From assembly GCA_003194435.1 (NCBI GenBank), contig PQXC01000002.1, forward strand, positions 33,034 to 97,033: DNA of 64,000 nucleotides, read 5' to 3'. A program made the position numbers and the translations under genes. Of this stretch, positions 42,758-51,984 are shown in pieces (position 1 is the first letter of the stretch; every line of letters starts with the position of its first letter). This DNA is from Candidatus Methanophagaceae archaeon (GTDB lineage Archaea; Halobacteriota; Syntropharchaeia; Alkanophagales; Methanospirareceae). Below the pieces are notes generated by a model. It saw only the letters and a list, made by a program, of their open reading frames with translations, was not told the DNA's origin and made no database searches.

Positions 42758-43231
42758 CTATAATTTCATTAAAATGTCTTCTAATCTTGCCTTCCATTCT
42801 TTCAGTTCATTCCCCCAGTATTCCCACTCTGTCATATCTCCTTCCCAGTTCAGACTTGTCTTTTCAACTGCTTTTAATCCTTCAGCATTTGAAATTTTAC
42901 TGATAAATTCCGCATAGTTGCAATCGTATTTCTTCTCCAATTCCTCTATTTTACGCTTTGATTTCTCAATCCTTTCCACACATTTATCTATTAGATACTT
43001 CCGTATTGCTGCAGTGATTGGATATACTTTGTTCCCTCCTCGTTCAGCCAATACAATGAAAAGAACCCTTCCGGACGATTTGCCAATTACACCGTACACT
43101 TCCCCCATTCTTTTTACATATATCTCCCCTTTTAACGCATTTTCAACTTCCTTTTTCCTAACGCCGTGTTTAAGAACATGCTTTTTATTCCACTCATCCC
43201 AGATAATCTCAAGTCTGTTCCAGTTTACCAT
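42758..43231 (-). CDS. BrnT-like toxin domain with long charged C-terminal extension
   Basis: A 157-residue protein from ATG 43231; the frame is open earlier but that part lies over the ATPase gene. Residues 9-75 fit the BrnT ribonuclease toxin fold: [20 protein letters not shown] and later [19 protein letters not shown]. After about residue 80 comes a charged helical tail, [20 protein letters not shown] and [20 protein letters not shown], which resembles small antitoxins of type II systems. No brnA gene is visible next to it. The gene interrupts an ABC transporter operon between ATPase and permease. Toxin activity is inferred from the fold only. Confidence 0.6.
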   Translation of the reverse strand: MVNWNRLEIIWDEWNKKHVLKHGVRKKEVENALKGEIYVKRMGEVYGVIGKSSGRVLFIVLAERGGNKVYPITAAIRKYLIDKCVERIEKSKRKIEELEKKYDCNYAEFISKISNAEGLKAVEKTSLNWEGDMTEWEYWGNELKEWKARLEDILMKL

Positions 43232-43250
43232 CAAGTCTATTTTTATTCCT

Positions 43251-43913
43251 TTATTCCACCCTCCCGTCCACAAGCCTGAAGGTCCTGCTCGTATACGAAG
43301 CAACCTGTGGGTCATGCGTTACTACGATAATTGTCTTTCCACGCTCGTTCGTATCTTTCAGGAGTGCCATAATATCTTTACTCGTCTTAGAATCCAAATT
43401 GCCGGTGGGCTCATCCGCGAGGATAATATCAGGTTCATTTGCCAGTGCACGAGCGATTGCAACGCGCTGCTGTTCGCCACCTGAAAGTTCGTTTGGCTTG
43501 TTCTCACCTAAACGAAGGTCAATTCCAACAGACAGAAGGAGTTCTTTAGCCTTTTTCTCATACCCGTTCAAGCCCTTCAGTATCATTGGATACTCTATGT
43601 TCTCCAGCGCAGTTAACGTGGGGATGAGGTTAAATTGCTGAAACACGAATCCGATTTTATCGCGCCTTAGCCTCGTTAATTGGTTATCATCCAGTCCGTT
43701 GATATCTTCGCCGCCAATAACAACCCTCCCGCGTGTTGGCGTATCCAGACAGCCGATGATGTTAAGCAAAGTTGTCTTTCCGGAGCCTGAGGGTCCCATG
43801 ACAGAGATAAACTCACCGGCTTCTATGCTCACAGTCACGTTATCAAGCGCTTTGATGCTCCCACGTGGAAGTTCATAAACTTTTGTTACCTCTATAAGCT
43901 CCACTACTTTCAT
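43251..43913 (-). CDS. LolD/MacB-type ABC ATPase (cassette B)
   Basis: A 220-residue ATPase paralogous to that at 34253-34921. Walker [20 protein letters not shown]-loop [18 protein letters not shown], signature [15 protein letters not shown], Walker [14 protein letters not shown] and the H-loop VVTHD. ATG 43913 overlaps the preceding stop as ATGA, the rule in this cluster; an in-frame ATG at 43925 is possible. The Lys-free ending leaves it complete despite the broken gene upstream. Confidence 0.92.
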   Translation of the reverse strand: MKVVELIEVTKVYELPRGSIKALDNVTVSIEAGEFISVMGPSGSGKTTLLNIIGCLDTPTRGRVVIGGEDINGLDDNQLTRLRRDKIGFVFQQFNLIPTLTALENIEYPMILKGLNGYEKKAKELLLSVGIDLRLGENKPNELSGGEQQRVAIARALANEPDIILADEPTGNLDSKTSKDIMALLKDTNERGKTIIVVTHDPQVASYTSRTFRLVDGRVE

Positions 43914-44422
43914 CGCTTCTTCCATGAATATGCAATCAGCCCGATGACCACTATCGCAATCACAACGAGCAGAACAATCATCGAAACCGGCAACTCACGT
44001 GAACTTGTCGTTCCCTGATGGCGTTCAATCGATATGTATTCGGTCTTTGAGAACTTATTTCCATCCTCATCTTTGTATTCTATGACAAGCGGGAGCGACA
44101 CCTGTGTCTCATTTTCTCCAACTTTCACATCCAGTTCAAAACTGCTGAAATCGTCTGGACTGAGCAAGCCCACGAAATAGGCTTTGTAGGGGTTCATTGC
44201 TTCTATGCCTTCTGCATCGCCCACTTTCATAACCACGCTCTTTGCTTCTTTTAAACCTGCATTGTTTATGTCTCCAGTGATTTTATACGCATTCATCCCC
44301 GGCATGGGTTCTACCTCAATCCCGGTGAGGCTGAGTTCCGCGCGCTTTTTGCTCTCTGTCACATTCAACGGCACACTTAAATCGGTTGAATGATAATTAT
44401 CTCCGTTTTTAAACTCCTGCAA
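43910..44422 (-). pseudogene. Extra C-terminal piece of the COG1361 gene made by tandem duplication
   Basis: A 170-residue frame starting at a TTG (44422) that duplicates the last ~160 residues of the neighbouring COG1361 protein with about ten base differences. It keeps the true C-terminus, the anchor helix and IAYSWKKR, but has no signal peptide, so it could not be exported on its own. It arose because the 487-bp duplication is not a multiple of three. Read with 44409-45593 it restores the original full-length protein. Confidence 0.8.
43931..44417 (-). repeat. 487-bp tandem duplication, copy A
   Basis: Begins TGCAATCAGCCCGATGACCA and repeats at exactly +487 as copy B at 44418-44904. About ten single-base differences are seen and no gap. 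Confidence 0.9.
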
Positions 44423-45593
44423 TCAGCCCGATGACCACTATCGCAATCACAACGAGCAGAACAATCATCGAAACCGGCAACTCACGTGAAGTTGTCGTTC
44501 CCTGATGGCGTTCAATCGATATGTATTCGGTCTTTGAGAACTTATTTCCATCCTCATCTTTGTATTCTATGACAAGCGGGAGCGACACCTGTGTCCCATT
44601 TTCTCCAACTTTCACATCCAGTTCAAAACTGCTGAAATCGTCTGGGCTGAGCAAGCCCACGAAATATGCTTTGTAGGGGTTCATTGCTTCTATGCCTTCT
44701 GCATCGCCCACTTTCATAACCACGCTCTTTGCTTCTTTTAAACCTGCATTGTTTATGTCTCCAGTGATTTTATACGCGTTCGTCCCCAGCATGGGTTCTA
44801 CCTCAATCCCGGTGAGGATGAGTTCCGCACGCTTTTTGCTATCCGTCACATTCAACGGCACACTTAAATCGGTTGAATGATAATTATCTCCGTTTTTAAA
44901 CTCCAACACGAAATTCAGGATATGAGCACCATTCGTTTGCGGTGTAAAGTTAAAAGAGGCGACTTTTGTTTCGTCTGCTGAGAGCGCTCCTATGAAGACT
45001 TCAGAAGGTATCACGTTTTTCTCCATGGTGGCAATTTTCACGGCTGTAACTGTGTTATGTCTGGGATTACCGATAGCAAGCTCGATTCTTGCACGCTCTC
45101 CTTTAAATATATCTTCCGGTATGTCCTTAACACCAATGGTTAAAGAAGAACTGTCCACAGTCACGGGAATGGAATATCTTATATTTTGAGCGTCTTCACC
45201 AGCCACCAATATTTTCAGATAGTAGATACCATCGGGACAGACCGCCTTTATGGTGAACGTGAGGTTCAGACTTTCTCCAGGTCCCAATCTACCGATGTTG
45301 AAGTAAGAGTCGCTAAGCACTTTGATGTCTCGGCTTAGCAGTCGTGCATCTTTTATGTTCACGCTTTTAGCCGATTCCATGTTCTTCACTGTCACAGTTA
45401 CCGTTCCAATGTCATTGTACATAAGCACTTCTGGACTCACCTGGTAGCCTGCAATCATAATCGAGGATTCCTGCTCCTGCCACTGCTCCTGCTCTTCCGT
45501 TCCTAAACCATAAACGCCATCATATGCGCTGACGCCGGAGGCAAAAATTACCATGAAGAACAAGAAAAGAAAAAGGGGGAGCGTTTGTCGCAT
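44409..45593 (-). CDS. COG1361/CARDB surface protein, C-terminus broken (cassette B)
   Basis: A 394-residue secreted protein paralogous to the cassette A COG1361 protein but shorter. Signal peptide at about 4-23 (ending ASGVSAYD), then CARDB-like domains with MYNDIGTVTVTVKNME, LGPGESLNLTFTIKA and FKGERARIELAIGNP. The anchor helix starts (SMIVLLVVIAIVVIGLIA) but the basic stop-transfer tail is lost at the duplication junction and replaced by Gly-Val. The protein may still be inserted in the membrane. It lies six bases after the Yip1 gene and upstream of the ATPase. Confidence 0.82.
   Translation of the reverse strand: MRQTLPLFLFLFFMVIFASGVSAYDGVYGLGTEEQEQWQEQESSIMIAGYQVSPEVLMYNDIGTVTVTVKNMESAKSVNIKDARLLSRDIKVLSDSYFNIGRLGPGESLNLTFTIKAVCPDGIYYLKILVAGEDAQNIRYSIPVTVDSSSLTIGVKDIPEDIFKGERARIELAIGNPRHNTVTAVKIATMEKNVIPSEVFIGALSADETKVASFNFTPQTNGAHILNFVLEFKNGDNYHSTDLSVPLNVTDSKKRAELILTGIEVEPMLGTNAYKITGDINNAGLKEAKSVVMKVGDAEGIEAMNPYKAYFVGLLSPDDFSSFELDVKVGENGTQVSLPLVIEYKDEDGNKFSKTEYISIERHQGTTTSRELPVSMIVLLVVIAIVVIGLIAGV
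44418..44904 (-). repeat. 487-bp tandem duplication, copy B
   Basis: Directly abuts copy A. Both copies end with CTCCGTTTTTAAACTCC. Because 487 is one more than a multiple of three, the junction shifts the reading frame and stops the COG1361 protein after LIAGV. Confidence 0.9.
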
Positions 45594-45598
45594 TCACA

Positions 45599-46246
45599 TC
45601 ACCACCCCACCATCCGATATACCGAATACAGGATATAAGCAGCTACTGGGATGGCAACGGTAATCAATGCGTTCCTCGTTGAGAGATTCCTCGCATGTTT
45701 CAGCCCGAATACCCAGATGTTCGCACTCCACAGCATGAAGAGAATGCCGACTGCAGAAGAAAGCAGCATCATCGGACTTTTCATCAGTGGTGTAATTACT
45801 TCTTGGATCTCCGTCGGGTCTGTTATCGTTATCGGTGGAATCTGCACAGTTGTAACGAAATTATAGACAAGCACAGCACTTATCAGCCCACCGATTATCG
45901 TAGGGATGTAGCCGTATCCAACGAATTCAAGTGTTCGCTTGAACTTCCCCTCGCCTTTGAATATGCAGGATATGCCGAAGAATACCGCTGCGATAATTAG
46001 CCAGGCAATAAAGGAAGCTATTACAGCCCCAATAGCACTGCCAATGGGCATGAACGACATAAAACCCTGCGCTTCTGGCGGGAGTGTTTTTGCCATCGCT
46101 TCCATCATTATGCTGCTCGACAAAAAAGCGGATATGCCGCCGATTATCCCACTTATCAAAACGATAAACACTGGCAGCTTCAAACTCTCTTCCCCTTTCT
46201 TCCTCGTTTCAAAAAATTTGTTCGGATTTGTCAATACTTCTAACAT
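45599..46246 (-). CDS. Yip1-family membrane protein
   Basis: A 215-residue protein with five predicted helices. The cytoplasmic start MLEVLTNPNKFFETRKKG is the usual Yip1 beginning (NPxxFFE), with helices from about residue 25 on. GGGAAG is placed before ATG 46246; an upstream in-frame ATG at 46297 lacks a site. It is the first gene of cassette B. Yip1 proteins in archaea often lie beside ABC-type export genes, but their role is not known. Confidence 0.82.
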   Translation of the reverse strand: MLEVLTNPNKFFETRKKGEESLKLPVFIVLISGIIGGISAFLSSSIMMEAMAKTLPPEAQGFMSFMPIGSAIGAVIASFIAWLIIAAVFFGISCIFKGEGKFKRTLEFVGYGYIPTIIGGLISAVLVYNFVTTVQIPPITITDPTEIQEVITPLMKSPMMLLSSAVGILFMLWSANIWVFGLKHARNLSTRNALITVAIPVAAYILYSVYRMVGW

Positions 46247-46270
46247 TTTTACTTCCCTATTCCCTATATA

Positions 46271-46295
46271 GGCTGTCCAAGAATTACAAACAGCC
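46271..46295 (-). terminator. Hairpin between hppA and the Yip1 gene
   Basis: GGCTGT and ACAGCC are separated by 13 bases, in the 150-base gap downstream of the pyrophosphatase stop. No strong T-run follows, so it could be a weak terminator or an operator of the Yip1 gene. Confidence 0.3.
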
Positions 46296-46397
46296 AATAA
46301 TAGATGTTAGTTAATAAGATAATATTCATTGCATAGATATAGATATAAAGAAGAAAAGAGGAAGGACGAATCAAGAGCTATCTATTCCCGTATCTAT

Positions 46398-48503
46398 CTA
46401 TGGTGGCATGGGCATGAGACTAAAAGCCACGAATAGCGTGGAGAATAGAATCGCGACCATATTCATTGCCTTGATGAGTGGGTTGATCGCGGGTCCCGCG
46501 GTATCCTTGAATGGGTCACCAACGGTATCGCCAATTACTGCCGCTTTGTGCGCATCGCTGCCCTTTCCACCCAGATAGCCATCCTCTATCATCTTCTTCG
46601 CATTGTCCCATGCCGCACCACCATTTGCCATCATCAAAGCCAGTACCAGTCCCGAGACAATAACGCCAATTAATAGCCCCCCAAGTGCAATCGGACTGAA
46701 TAACCCAACAGCTATCGGTACAACAACCGCGATCATTCCAGGTACTATCATCTCCTTCAGCGCGGCTGCAGTCACTATCTCAACGCATTTACCATACTCG
46801 GGTTTCGCCTCTCCCTCCATGATGCCCGGTATCTCCCTGAACTGCCGTCTTACCTCCTCCACTATCTTGAATGCACCCCTGCCCACTGCCCGCATCATGA
46901 CCGCGCTGAAGATGAAGGGAAGAAGCCCACCGAGCAGTAGACCGACGAGCACGAGAGGGTTGAAGAGGCTGAAACTCGCTGCTGGCAGGTTCACCTTGTG
47001 CAGATAATCGGAGAATAGCGCGAGTGCGGCAATTGCCGCTGAAGCAATTGCATAACCCTTGGTCACTGCCTTCGTGGTATTACCGACAGCATCGAGCTTA
47101 TCTGTTCGCTCTCTGACCTGTGCGGGCAGATCCGCCATCTCCGCTATACCGCCTGCATTGTCTGTTATAGGACCATAAGAGTCCAGAGCAATGATGATTC
47201 CGGTGGTAGAGAGCATAGCCACCGCAGTTATCGCGATACCATACAGTCCGGCGAGGCTATTGCCAGTCAGATATAGAGGTATGAAATAAGCAGCCAGTAT
47301 GCTACCAGAGATAATTACCACCGGTAAGCCAGTGGAGAGCATCCCCATAGCCAGCCCGGTAATCAGGTTTGTTCCCGCGCCGGTCTTGCTCGCTTCTGCA
47401 ATCGCTCGTACAGGTGCATGTATCTGTGTGAAATATTCGGTCACAATGACCATGAGCGCCATTGCTATTAGCCCGATCACCGCGGACAGGTATATTGCGA
47501 TTGCATGTGCATCAGTGCCGATCAATACCGCGGTTACGGAATAGAACATCACCATACTGAGTATTGCGGCAGTAGCGACACCCCTGTACAATGCAGGCAT
47601 GATCCGCTCACTCCTGCCCATTCGCACTGCGAATATCGCGATTATGGAAGCGAAGATGGCGACAGCGCCAAGAATGAGAGGATACTCAATCAGAGCGAAA
47701 TTAGAAGTGATGTTCGGGAAGATAGCTTTTACCATGCCTCGTTTCGTTATCAAACCCCCGATCAGCATTGCTGCTATTGCTGTTACCACATAAGTCTCAA
47801 ACAGATCGGCACCCATGCCCGCACAGTCACCCACGTTGTCACCCACATTATCGGCAATGACAGCAGCATTTCGCGGGTCGTCCTCAGGTATCCCCGCTTC
47901 TACCTTACCTACCAGGTCTGCACCCACATCCGCTGCCTTCGTATATATCCCACCACCTATCCGTGCAAATAGAGAGATCAGTGATGCTCCGAATCCATAG
48001 CCCACAATGAGGTCCACTGCTCGTGGATTCGCACCATAGATGATATAGAGAGCAGCAGTCCCGAGCAAAGCGAGTCCAACAACCGATAGACCCGTCACGG
48101 CACCACCCCTGAATGCAACTGTAAGCGCCTTACGCAGCCCTGATTCCGCCGCCTTGGCAACCCGGACATTACCGCGTGTTGAGACAAACATGCCAACATA
48201 ACCAGCGGCAGCAGAACAAGCAGCGCCTGCCATGAAAGCAATTGCCACACGCCCGGAATCGAAAGCACCATGAGGAAACGCGTGCGATAAAGCAACGAAC
48301 AAAATGACTGCGATTATAACCGCAACAACTGTAATGGTCCTATACTGACGGTTGAGATACGCAGAAGCGCCTTCCTGGATAGCATTAGAGATAGCATTCA
48401 TCTCCTCACTGCCCGATTCCTGCCTGAGCGTATAAATAGCGAATATCACTGCGAATACAAGACTTATCAGTCCCGCCAGTGGCGCTAACCAGAGTAGGTC
48501 CAT
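46398..48503 (-). CDS. hppA: Membrane-bound proton-translocating pyrophosphatase, K+-independent type
   Basis: Hydrolyses pyrophosphate and pumps H+ outward, saving energy from biosynthetic PPi. The 701-residue protein has about 16 helices. Substrate motifs are [11 protein letters not shown], then [19 protein letters not shown] and GADLFE, with a second set near the C-terminus ([19 protein letters not shown]). The sequence [16 protein letters not shown] has Lys where K+-dependent enzymes have Ala, the established mark of the K+-independent H+-pumping class. ATG 48503 with GGTGA five bases before is preferred to the GTG at 48512. TTTATATATTA upstream, near 48540, is a probable promoter. Confidence 0.95.
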   Translation of the reverse strand: MDLLWLAPLAGLISLVFAVIFAIYTLRQESGSEEMNAISNAIQEGASAYLNRQYRTITVVAVIIAVILFVALSHAFPHGAFDSGRVAIAFMAGAACSAAAGYVGMFVSTRGNVRVAKAAESGLRKALTVAFRGGAVTGLSVVGLALLGTAALYIIYGANPRAVDLIVGYGFGASLISLFARIGGGIYTKAADVGADLVGKVEAGIPEDDPRNAAVIADNVGDNVGDCAGMGADLFETYVVTAIAAMLIGGLITKRGMVKAIFPNITSNFALIEYPLILGAVAIFASIIAIFAVRMGRSERIMPALYRGVATAAILSMVMFYSVTAVLIGTDAHAIAIYLSAVIGLIAMALMVIVTEYFTQIHAPVRAIAEASKTGAGTNLITGLAMGMLSTGLPVVIISGSILAAYFIPLYLTGNSLAGLYGIAITAVAMLSTTGIIIALDSYGPITDNAGGIAEMADLPAQVRERTDKLDAVGNTTKAVTKGYAIASAAIAALALFSDYLHKVNLPAASFSLFNPLVLVGLLLGGLLPFIFSAVMMRAVGRGAFKIVEEVRRQFREIPGIMEGEAKPEYGKCVEIVTAAALKEMIVPGMIAVVVPIAVGLFSPIALGGLLIGVIVSGLVLALMMANGGAAWDNAKKMIEDGYLGGKGSDAHKAAVIGDTVGDPFKDTAGPAINPLIKAMNMVAILFSTLFVAFSLMPMPP

Positions 48504-48673
48504 CTTAATCACCGATCCATATATCCGGTAGTAGTAATATATAAATACTTATGTTTTCTTTTTTCCTTTTTCCTTTTCCTCCCTCTCCATAGTTATTGAT
48601 GCTGAGACTGTTAATGGTATCCAAATCTTCACTTTATCTTCTTTATCATGACGGCTTTGGGAGATGAGTCAAT

Positions 48674-48689
48674 CGAAAAGTTTATATAA
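48674..48689 (+). promoter_or_regulatory. BRE/TATA promoter of the Thr-rich small protein/SRP19 operon
   Basis: CGAAAAGTTTATATAA is a canonical archaeal BRE plus TATA. Transcription would begin near 48711-48717, almost exactly on the ATG of the short leader frame at 48717. Confidence 0.65.
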
Positions 48690-48716
48690 CCCTTATTTAT
48701 TAACACTAAAAATAAT

Positions 48717-48749
48717 ATGCATATGCAATTAGGAGAAAGGAGGGAGTGA
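48717..48749 (+). other. Possible 10-codon leader ORF
   Basis: ATGCAT opens MHMQLGERRE and stops at TGA 48747-48749, four bases before the next ATG. The GGAGAAAGGAGGGAG at its end is the ribosome site of the small protein gene. Compare the leaders at 19866 and 62457. Confidence 0.35.
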
Positions 48750-48753
48750 GCGG

Positions 48754-48990
48754 ATGATAAGTACAATAACTACGACCACTACAACGACAGCGGCAACGAT
48801 AAGTCAAGCGGCAGTTTTCGGCGCTATTTCCGTGGCTGTTTTAATCTCGCTACTTATAGTAAAGGAATTATTGAATGCGAGCGCAAACGAGCGGGCTATA
48901 TCTCTCGGAAAGATCACTTCGGTTGCAGTTTATCCGCTTCTATTCACTTTCTTGACTATTATGGTCATGAAAGTATTAGAAGTGATATAG
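48754..48990 (+). CDS. Thr-rich two-helix membrane protein, paralogue of 62497-62730
   Basis: A 78-residue protein. It starts with a run of Thr (MISTITTTTTTTAATI), followed by a helix (about 18-40, ending IVKELLNAS) and a second helix (about 55-76) ending MKVLEVI. The copy at 62497 has the same layout and about half identical residues. The gene has a strong AGGAGGGAG site and lies one base before SRP19. Function unknown; membrane location is clear, and the outward Thr run could be glycosylated. Confidence 0.75.
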   Translation: MISTITTTTTTTAATISQAAVFGAISVAVLISLLIVKELLNASANERAISLGKITSVAVYPLLFTFLTIMVMKVLEVI

Positions 48991-48991
48991 T

Positions 48992-49297
48992 GTGAAGAAG
49001 ATAGTGGTCTGGCCGGTTAATTTAGCAGCGGGTAGAACGAGAGGGGAAGGTAGGATTGTACCAGCCATGCTTGGGTTGAAATCGCCGAAGTTGGAGGAGA
49101 TAGAGGAGGCAGCGCGGGCGCTCAATCTTGAGCCCGTAGTAGAGGCGGATAAAGCATACCCAAAGACACACTGGAATAAAAGTGGGCGGGTATTGGTGAA
49201 TAAAGTAGGGCGAAAAGGTGCAGTTATAAGGGAGCTCGCAGAGCGTATAAAAGAACGGCGAGTACAGAAGGCAAAGAAGACAAAGCGTAGGGAATAA
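48992..49297 (+). CDS. srp19: Signal recognition particle 19 kDa protein
   Basis: Binds 7S RNA and assists SRP54 in co-translational targeting of membrane and secreted proteins. The 101-residue protein begins KKIVVWPVNLAAGRTRGEGR and has PKTHWNKSGRVLVNK, both SRP19 hallmarks; the C-terminus is Lys/Arg-rich. GTG 48992 follows the previous stop by one base, so it depends on that gene for expression. Confidence 0.92.
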   Translation: MKKIVVWPVNLAAGRTRGEGRIVPAMLGLKSPKLEEIEEAARALNLEPVVEADKAYPKTHWNKSGRVLVNKVGRKGAVIRELAERIKERRVQKAKKTKRRE

Positions 49298-49316
49298 TCA
49301 GGGAATGGAATAATAG

Positions 49317-49988
49317 ATGTTCGATCTTCACACTCATTCTATCTTCAGTGATGGTGAGCTAATACCGAGCGAACTGGTGAGAAGAGCGGTGTTTAATGGT
49401 TATGAGGCGGTTGCAATCACAGACCATGTGGATTTCACGAATATGGAGTATGTACTTCATGGATTAAAGAAGCTGGAATTGCAGAATAACCGCCGCGACG
49501 ATATAGAAGTGATAATTGGCGTTGAGATAACCCATGTACCGGCGGTTAAGATAGAGAAGGCGGTGAAGATGGCGCGGGATCTTGGTGCGGAACTGGTGGT
49601 TGTGCATGGAGAGACCCTGGTGGAGCCAGTAGAGAGCGGTACGAACAGAGTGGCAGTGAGTAACCCTTCGGTAGACATACTCGCACATCCGGGTCTTATA
49701 AGTGAGACAGATGTGGAACTTGCGAAGGAGAACGATGTCTATCTTGAAATTACAGCAAGGCAGGGACATTGCCTGGCTAACGGGCACGTAGCACGTGTAT
49801 GTAGTGATTTAAATGCGAAAATGCTGCTCAATTCTGATTTGCATGCCCCTGAGGATTTCCTTAATGAAGAATTAGCACAGAAGATTCTCGCAGGTGCTGG
49901 ATTGAATCCGGAGTCTGCGGCGAAAGTGTTGCGTGTGTACCCACGTGAATTAATGAACAGGGTGCTCGAAGATTATAAACGAGCATGA
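49317..49988 (+). CDS. PHP-domain metal-dependent phosphoesterase
   Basis: A 223-residue PHP hydrolase. Metal-binding residues appear in DLHTHSIFSDG (residues 3-13), ITDHVD (about 40-45), the Glu of GVEITHV, the His of VVHGETLV, DILAHPG and NSDLHAP. Family members remove phosphates from histidinol phosphate, sugars or nucleic acids; archaeal copies of this length are mostly unassigned. Its 3' end overlaps trpF, on the other strand, by 16 bases. RNase P/other activities cannot be judged from sequence. Confidence 0.85.
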   Translation: MFDLHTHSIFSDGELIPSELVRRAVFNGYEAVAITDHVDFTNMEYVLHGLKKLELQNNRRDDIEVIIGVEITHVPAVKIEKAVKMARDLGAELVVVHGETLVEPVESGTNRVAVSNPSVDILAHPGLISETDVELAKENDVYLEITARQGHCLANGHVARVCSDLNAKMLLNSDLHAPEDFLNEELAQKILAGAGLNPESAAKVLRVYPRELMNRVLEDYKRA

Positions 49989-50668
49989 ACAGAATTAGCA
50001 GCTTCTATAAACCGCTTCACCCTATCTTCGTCTTTTATCCTCAGCTCGCGTTCAACGCCGCTGGAGACGTCCACCGCATACGGCTTGACCATAGCTACTG
50101 CATCAGCGACATTATCGGGATTTAAACCGCCAGCGAGTATCACGGGCTTATTCAATTGCTCCACAATTGCTCTGCTTATGCGCCAGTCATGCTTCTTACC
50201 CGTGCCACCTATCTGGCTGCCACCTGAAGCGGTATCAAGCAGTATTGCATCCACAGCATTCTCATAAGCGATAGCATGTTCCAGACATTCTCGCTTATCA
50301 CTATTACTGCCACTGCCCACACCGACCTTCTTTATTATTGCCATCCGCTTCTTCACCATTTTCCGTATCTCAGCAACGAGCTCTACCGGCTCCGCTCCGT
50401 GTAGCTGGATACAATCAGCACCAGTGGCTTCTATCAACTCTATTCGCCCGGCTACCGCTTCCACACTCATTCCGTCCAGCGTGACAACCACAACCTTCGA
50501 TACGAAAGGTGGCAGAGACTCGAATATAAGCTTCGCTTCCTCCAAACTTATATATCGCGTGGTATTTGCGACATTTATAACACCGATAGCATCGGCACCC
50601 GCTCGTGCCGCCATCACTGCATCTTCTACTCGCGTATTACCGCAGATCTTCACCCTTGTTCTTACCAT
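49973..50668 (-). CDS. trpF: Phosphoribosylanthranilate isomerase
   Basis: Third step after anthranilate in tryptophan synthesis, a TIM barrel of 231 residues. The catalytic Cys is in VKICGNT (residues 7-13) and the catalytic Asp in AILLDTASGG; phosphate-binding loops are ILAGGLNPDNV and DVSSGVE. It is alone here; the other trp genes are elsewhere. The insert with KRMAIIKKVGVGSGSNSDKR is a slightly unusual loop. Confidence 0.93.
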   Translation of the reverse strand: MVRTRVKICGNTRVEDAVMAARAGADAIGVINVANTTRYISLEEAKLIFESLPPFVSKVVVVTLDGMSVEAVAGRIELIEATGADCIQLHGAEPVELVAEIRKMVKKRMAIIKKVGVGSGSNSDKRECLEHAIAYENAVDAILLDTASGGSQIGGTGKKHDWRISRAIVEQLNKPVILAGGLNPDNVADAVAMVKPYAVDVSSGVERELRIKDEDRVKRFIEAANSVHARL

Positions 50669-50669
50669 T

Positions 50670-51926
50670 TCAAATACAAATAGAGGATAGGATAATTCTC
50701 TTCTCCTCCCGCCGCTTCCCTCTATCGCTTCGCCATTCTCTCATGCGTTCGTTCAGCATACGTGCATCAATAAACGCGAAATCACCTCTCACCATAACCG
50801 GGATCTGATTGGTGGAGAATGTCGGGATGCCAAACTCAAAGAACTTCTCAGCAGCAAAATGTGACATCTCCTTACCATATATGACAACAGACACACCCTT
50901 CCTCGCCAGTAATTCCGCTGTATTTGCACCACCGCCACTGCCATTCTCCAGATATACTACTTCGCCTCGCTTAAATCCGTATCTCCTATCCACCTCCTGA
51001 ATCACTTCACGATTGAATGATTTTATCACTTTTATCCTCTTCCCGTTCTTTATTTCCTTGCCCCATTTCAGTTCTTCTATGATCTTTCGCAATTCCTCGT
51101 TCTCAGCTTCTTTGGCTCTTAGCTCTTTCCTCAGCCTATTTATCTCCTTATCCCTCCTCCTTATCTCTTCCCTCTCTTCTATCTCCCTGCGACTCATTGA
51201 CCTGATGGAATCCATGCGTGTACGCAAGCCCTGAATCTCATGCTCTTTCGCGTCGAGCTCAGACCTCAGAGCTGCATTATACTCCTTCATCGCCTCTATC
51301 TCACGCTCTTTAGCTTTGATTGCCCTGCGCAATTGCTGAATATCGCCATCAATCCTGCGCTCATTTTCATCTTCATTTTCATCCTCATCTTCATCTTCTC
51401 CGTCTCCACAGACATCATGCTCTCCTTTTCCCTCTGAACCTGAATGAACCAGACTCTTAATTGCAGCACTGATGGATACGCCTTTTACTACCAGCGCCTT
51501 CACTTCTTCCACATCAACATCCGGAGGTGTCTTCTTACGTACCTGAGCGAACTTCCTCTTGTATCGCTTGAAGGCATAGAGGCAGGCAGCCAGAGCATCT
51601 CTCTCATGCACATTCCTGTACTCATAACCTTCGCCCTTTGTCAGCGCTATCTTTTCCTCTGTCGAGAGCGATTCACTCAACTCATGGATATGCGATGAGA
51701 AGACCTTGCTTATCTTCTTCACCATTGATGGTGTCGGAGTAACATCAGAAGCCACTATCAGGGGTGTACCATGGGATATTATCCGCCTTATTGCATCAGA
51801 GATGGAATAGTTCTTCGAGCTGAAGACTTCTATTGGCTTACCTTCAAGGTCGAGCATGGCAAGCCCGAGCGTGGTACCGGGATCTATGCCAACGATGGTG
51901 TATCTATGTCTGTGCCTTGATGCCAT
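50670..51926 (-). CDS. DUF460 family protein (RNase H-like fold with coiled coil)
   Basis: An archaeal protein of 418 residues. The N-terminal domain starts YTIVGIDPGTTLGLAMLD, an RNase H/RuvC-like metal site, and includes IVASDVTPTPSMVKKI and RDALAACLYAFK. A coiled coil of about 120 residues (about 200-320, rich in Glu, Arg and Lys) follows, then a C-terminal domain ending with IPVMVRGDFAFIDARML. ATG 51926 is chosen because the 61 earlier codons have no family counterpart. A nuclease role is suggested by the fold; direct evidence is lacking. One base before trpF. Confidence 0.85.
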   Translation of the reverse strand: MASRHRHRYTIVGIDPGTTLGLAMLDLEGKPIEVFSSKNYSISDAIRRIISHGTPLIVASDVTPTPSMVKKISKVFSSHIHELSESLSTEEKIALTKGEGYEYRNVHERDALAACLYAFKRYKRKFAQVRKKTPPDVDVEEVKALVVKGVSISAAIKSLVHSGSEGKGEHDVCGDGEDEDEDENEDENERRIDGDIQQLRRAIKAKEREIEAMKEYNAALRSELDAKEHEIQGLRTRMDSIRSMSRREIEEREEIRRRDKEINRLRKELRAKEAENEELRKIIEELKWGKEIKNGKRIKVIKSFNREVIQEVDRRYGFKRGEVVYLENGSGGGANTAELLARKGVSVVIYGKEMSHFAAEKFFEFGIPTFSTNQIPVMVRGDFAFIDARMLNERMREWRSDRGKRREEKRIILSSICI

Positions 51927-51984
51927 CCATTTATTTATAGCTTCTCTTCTTTTAAAAAGACGTAGTGATATGTAGGTGATATGT

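Noticed and set aside
42639-42797. A 53-codon minus-strand frame (begins [12 protein letters not shown]) spanning the BrnT-like/permease junction
   Set aside because: It overlaps both genes by more than 40 bases, has no clear ribosome site and no recognisable family. An antitoxin is possible but not supported.
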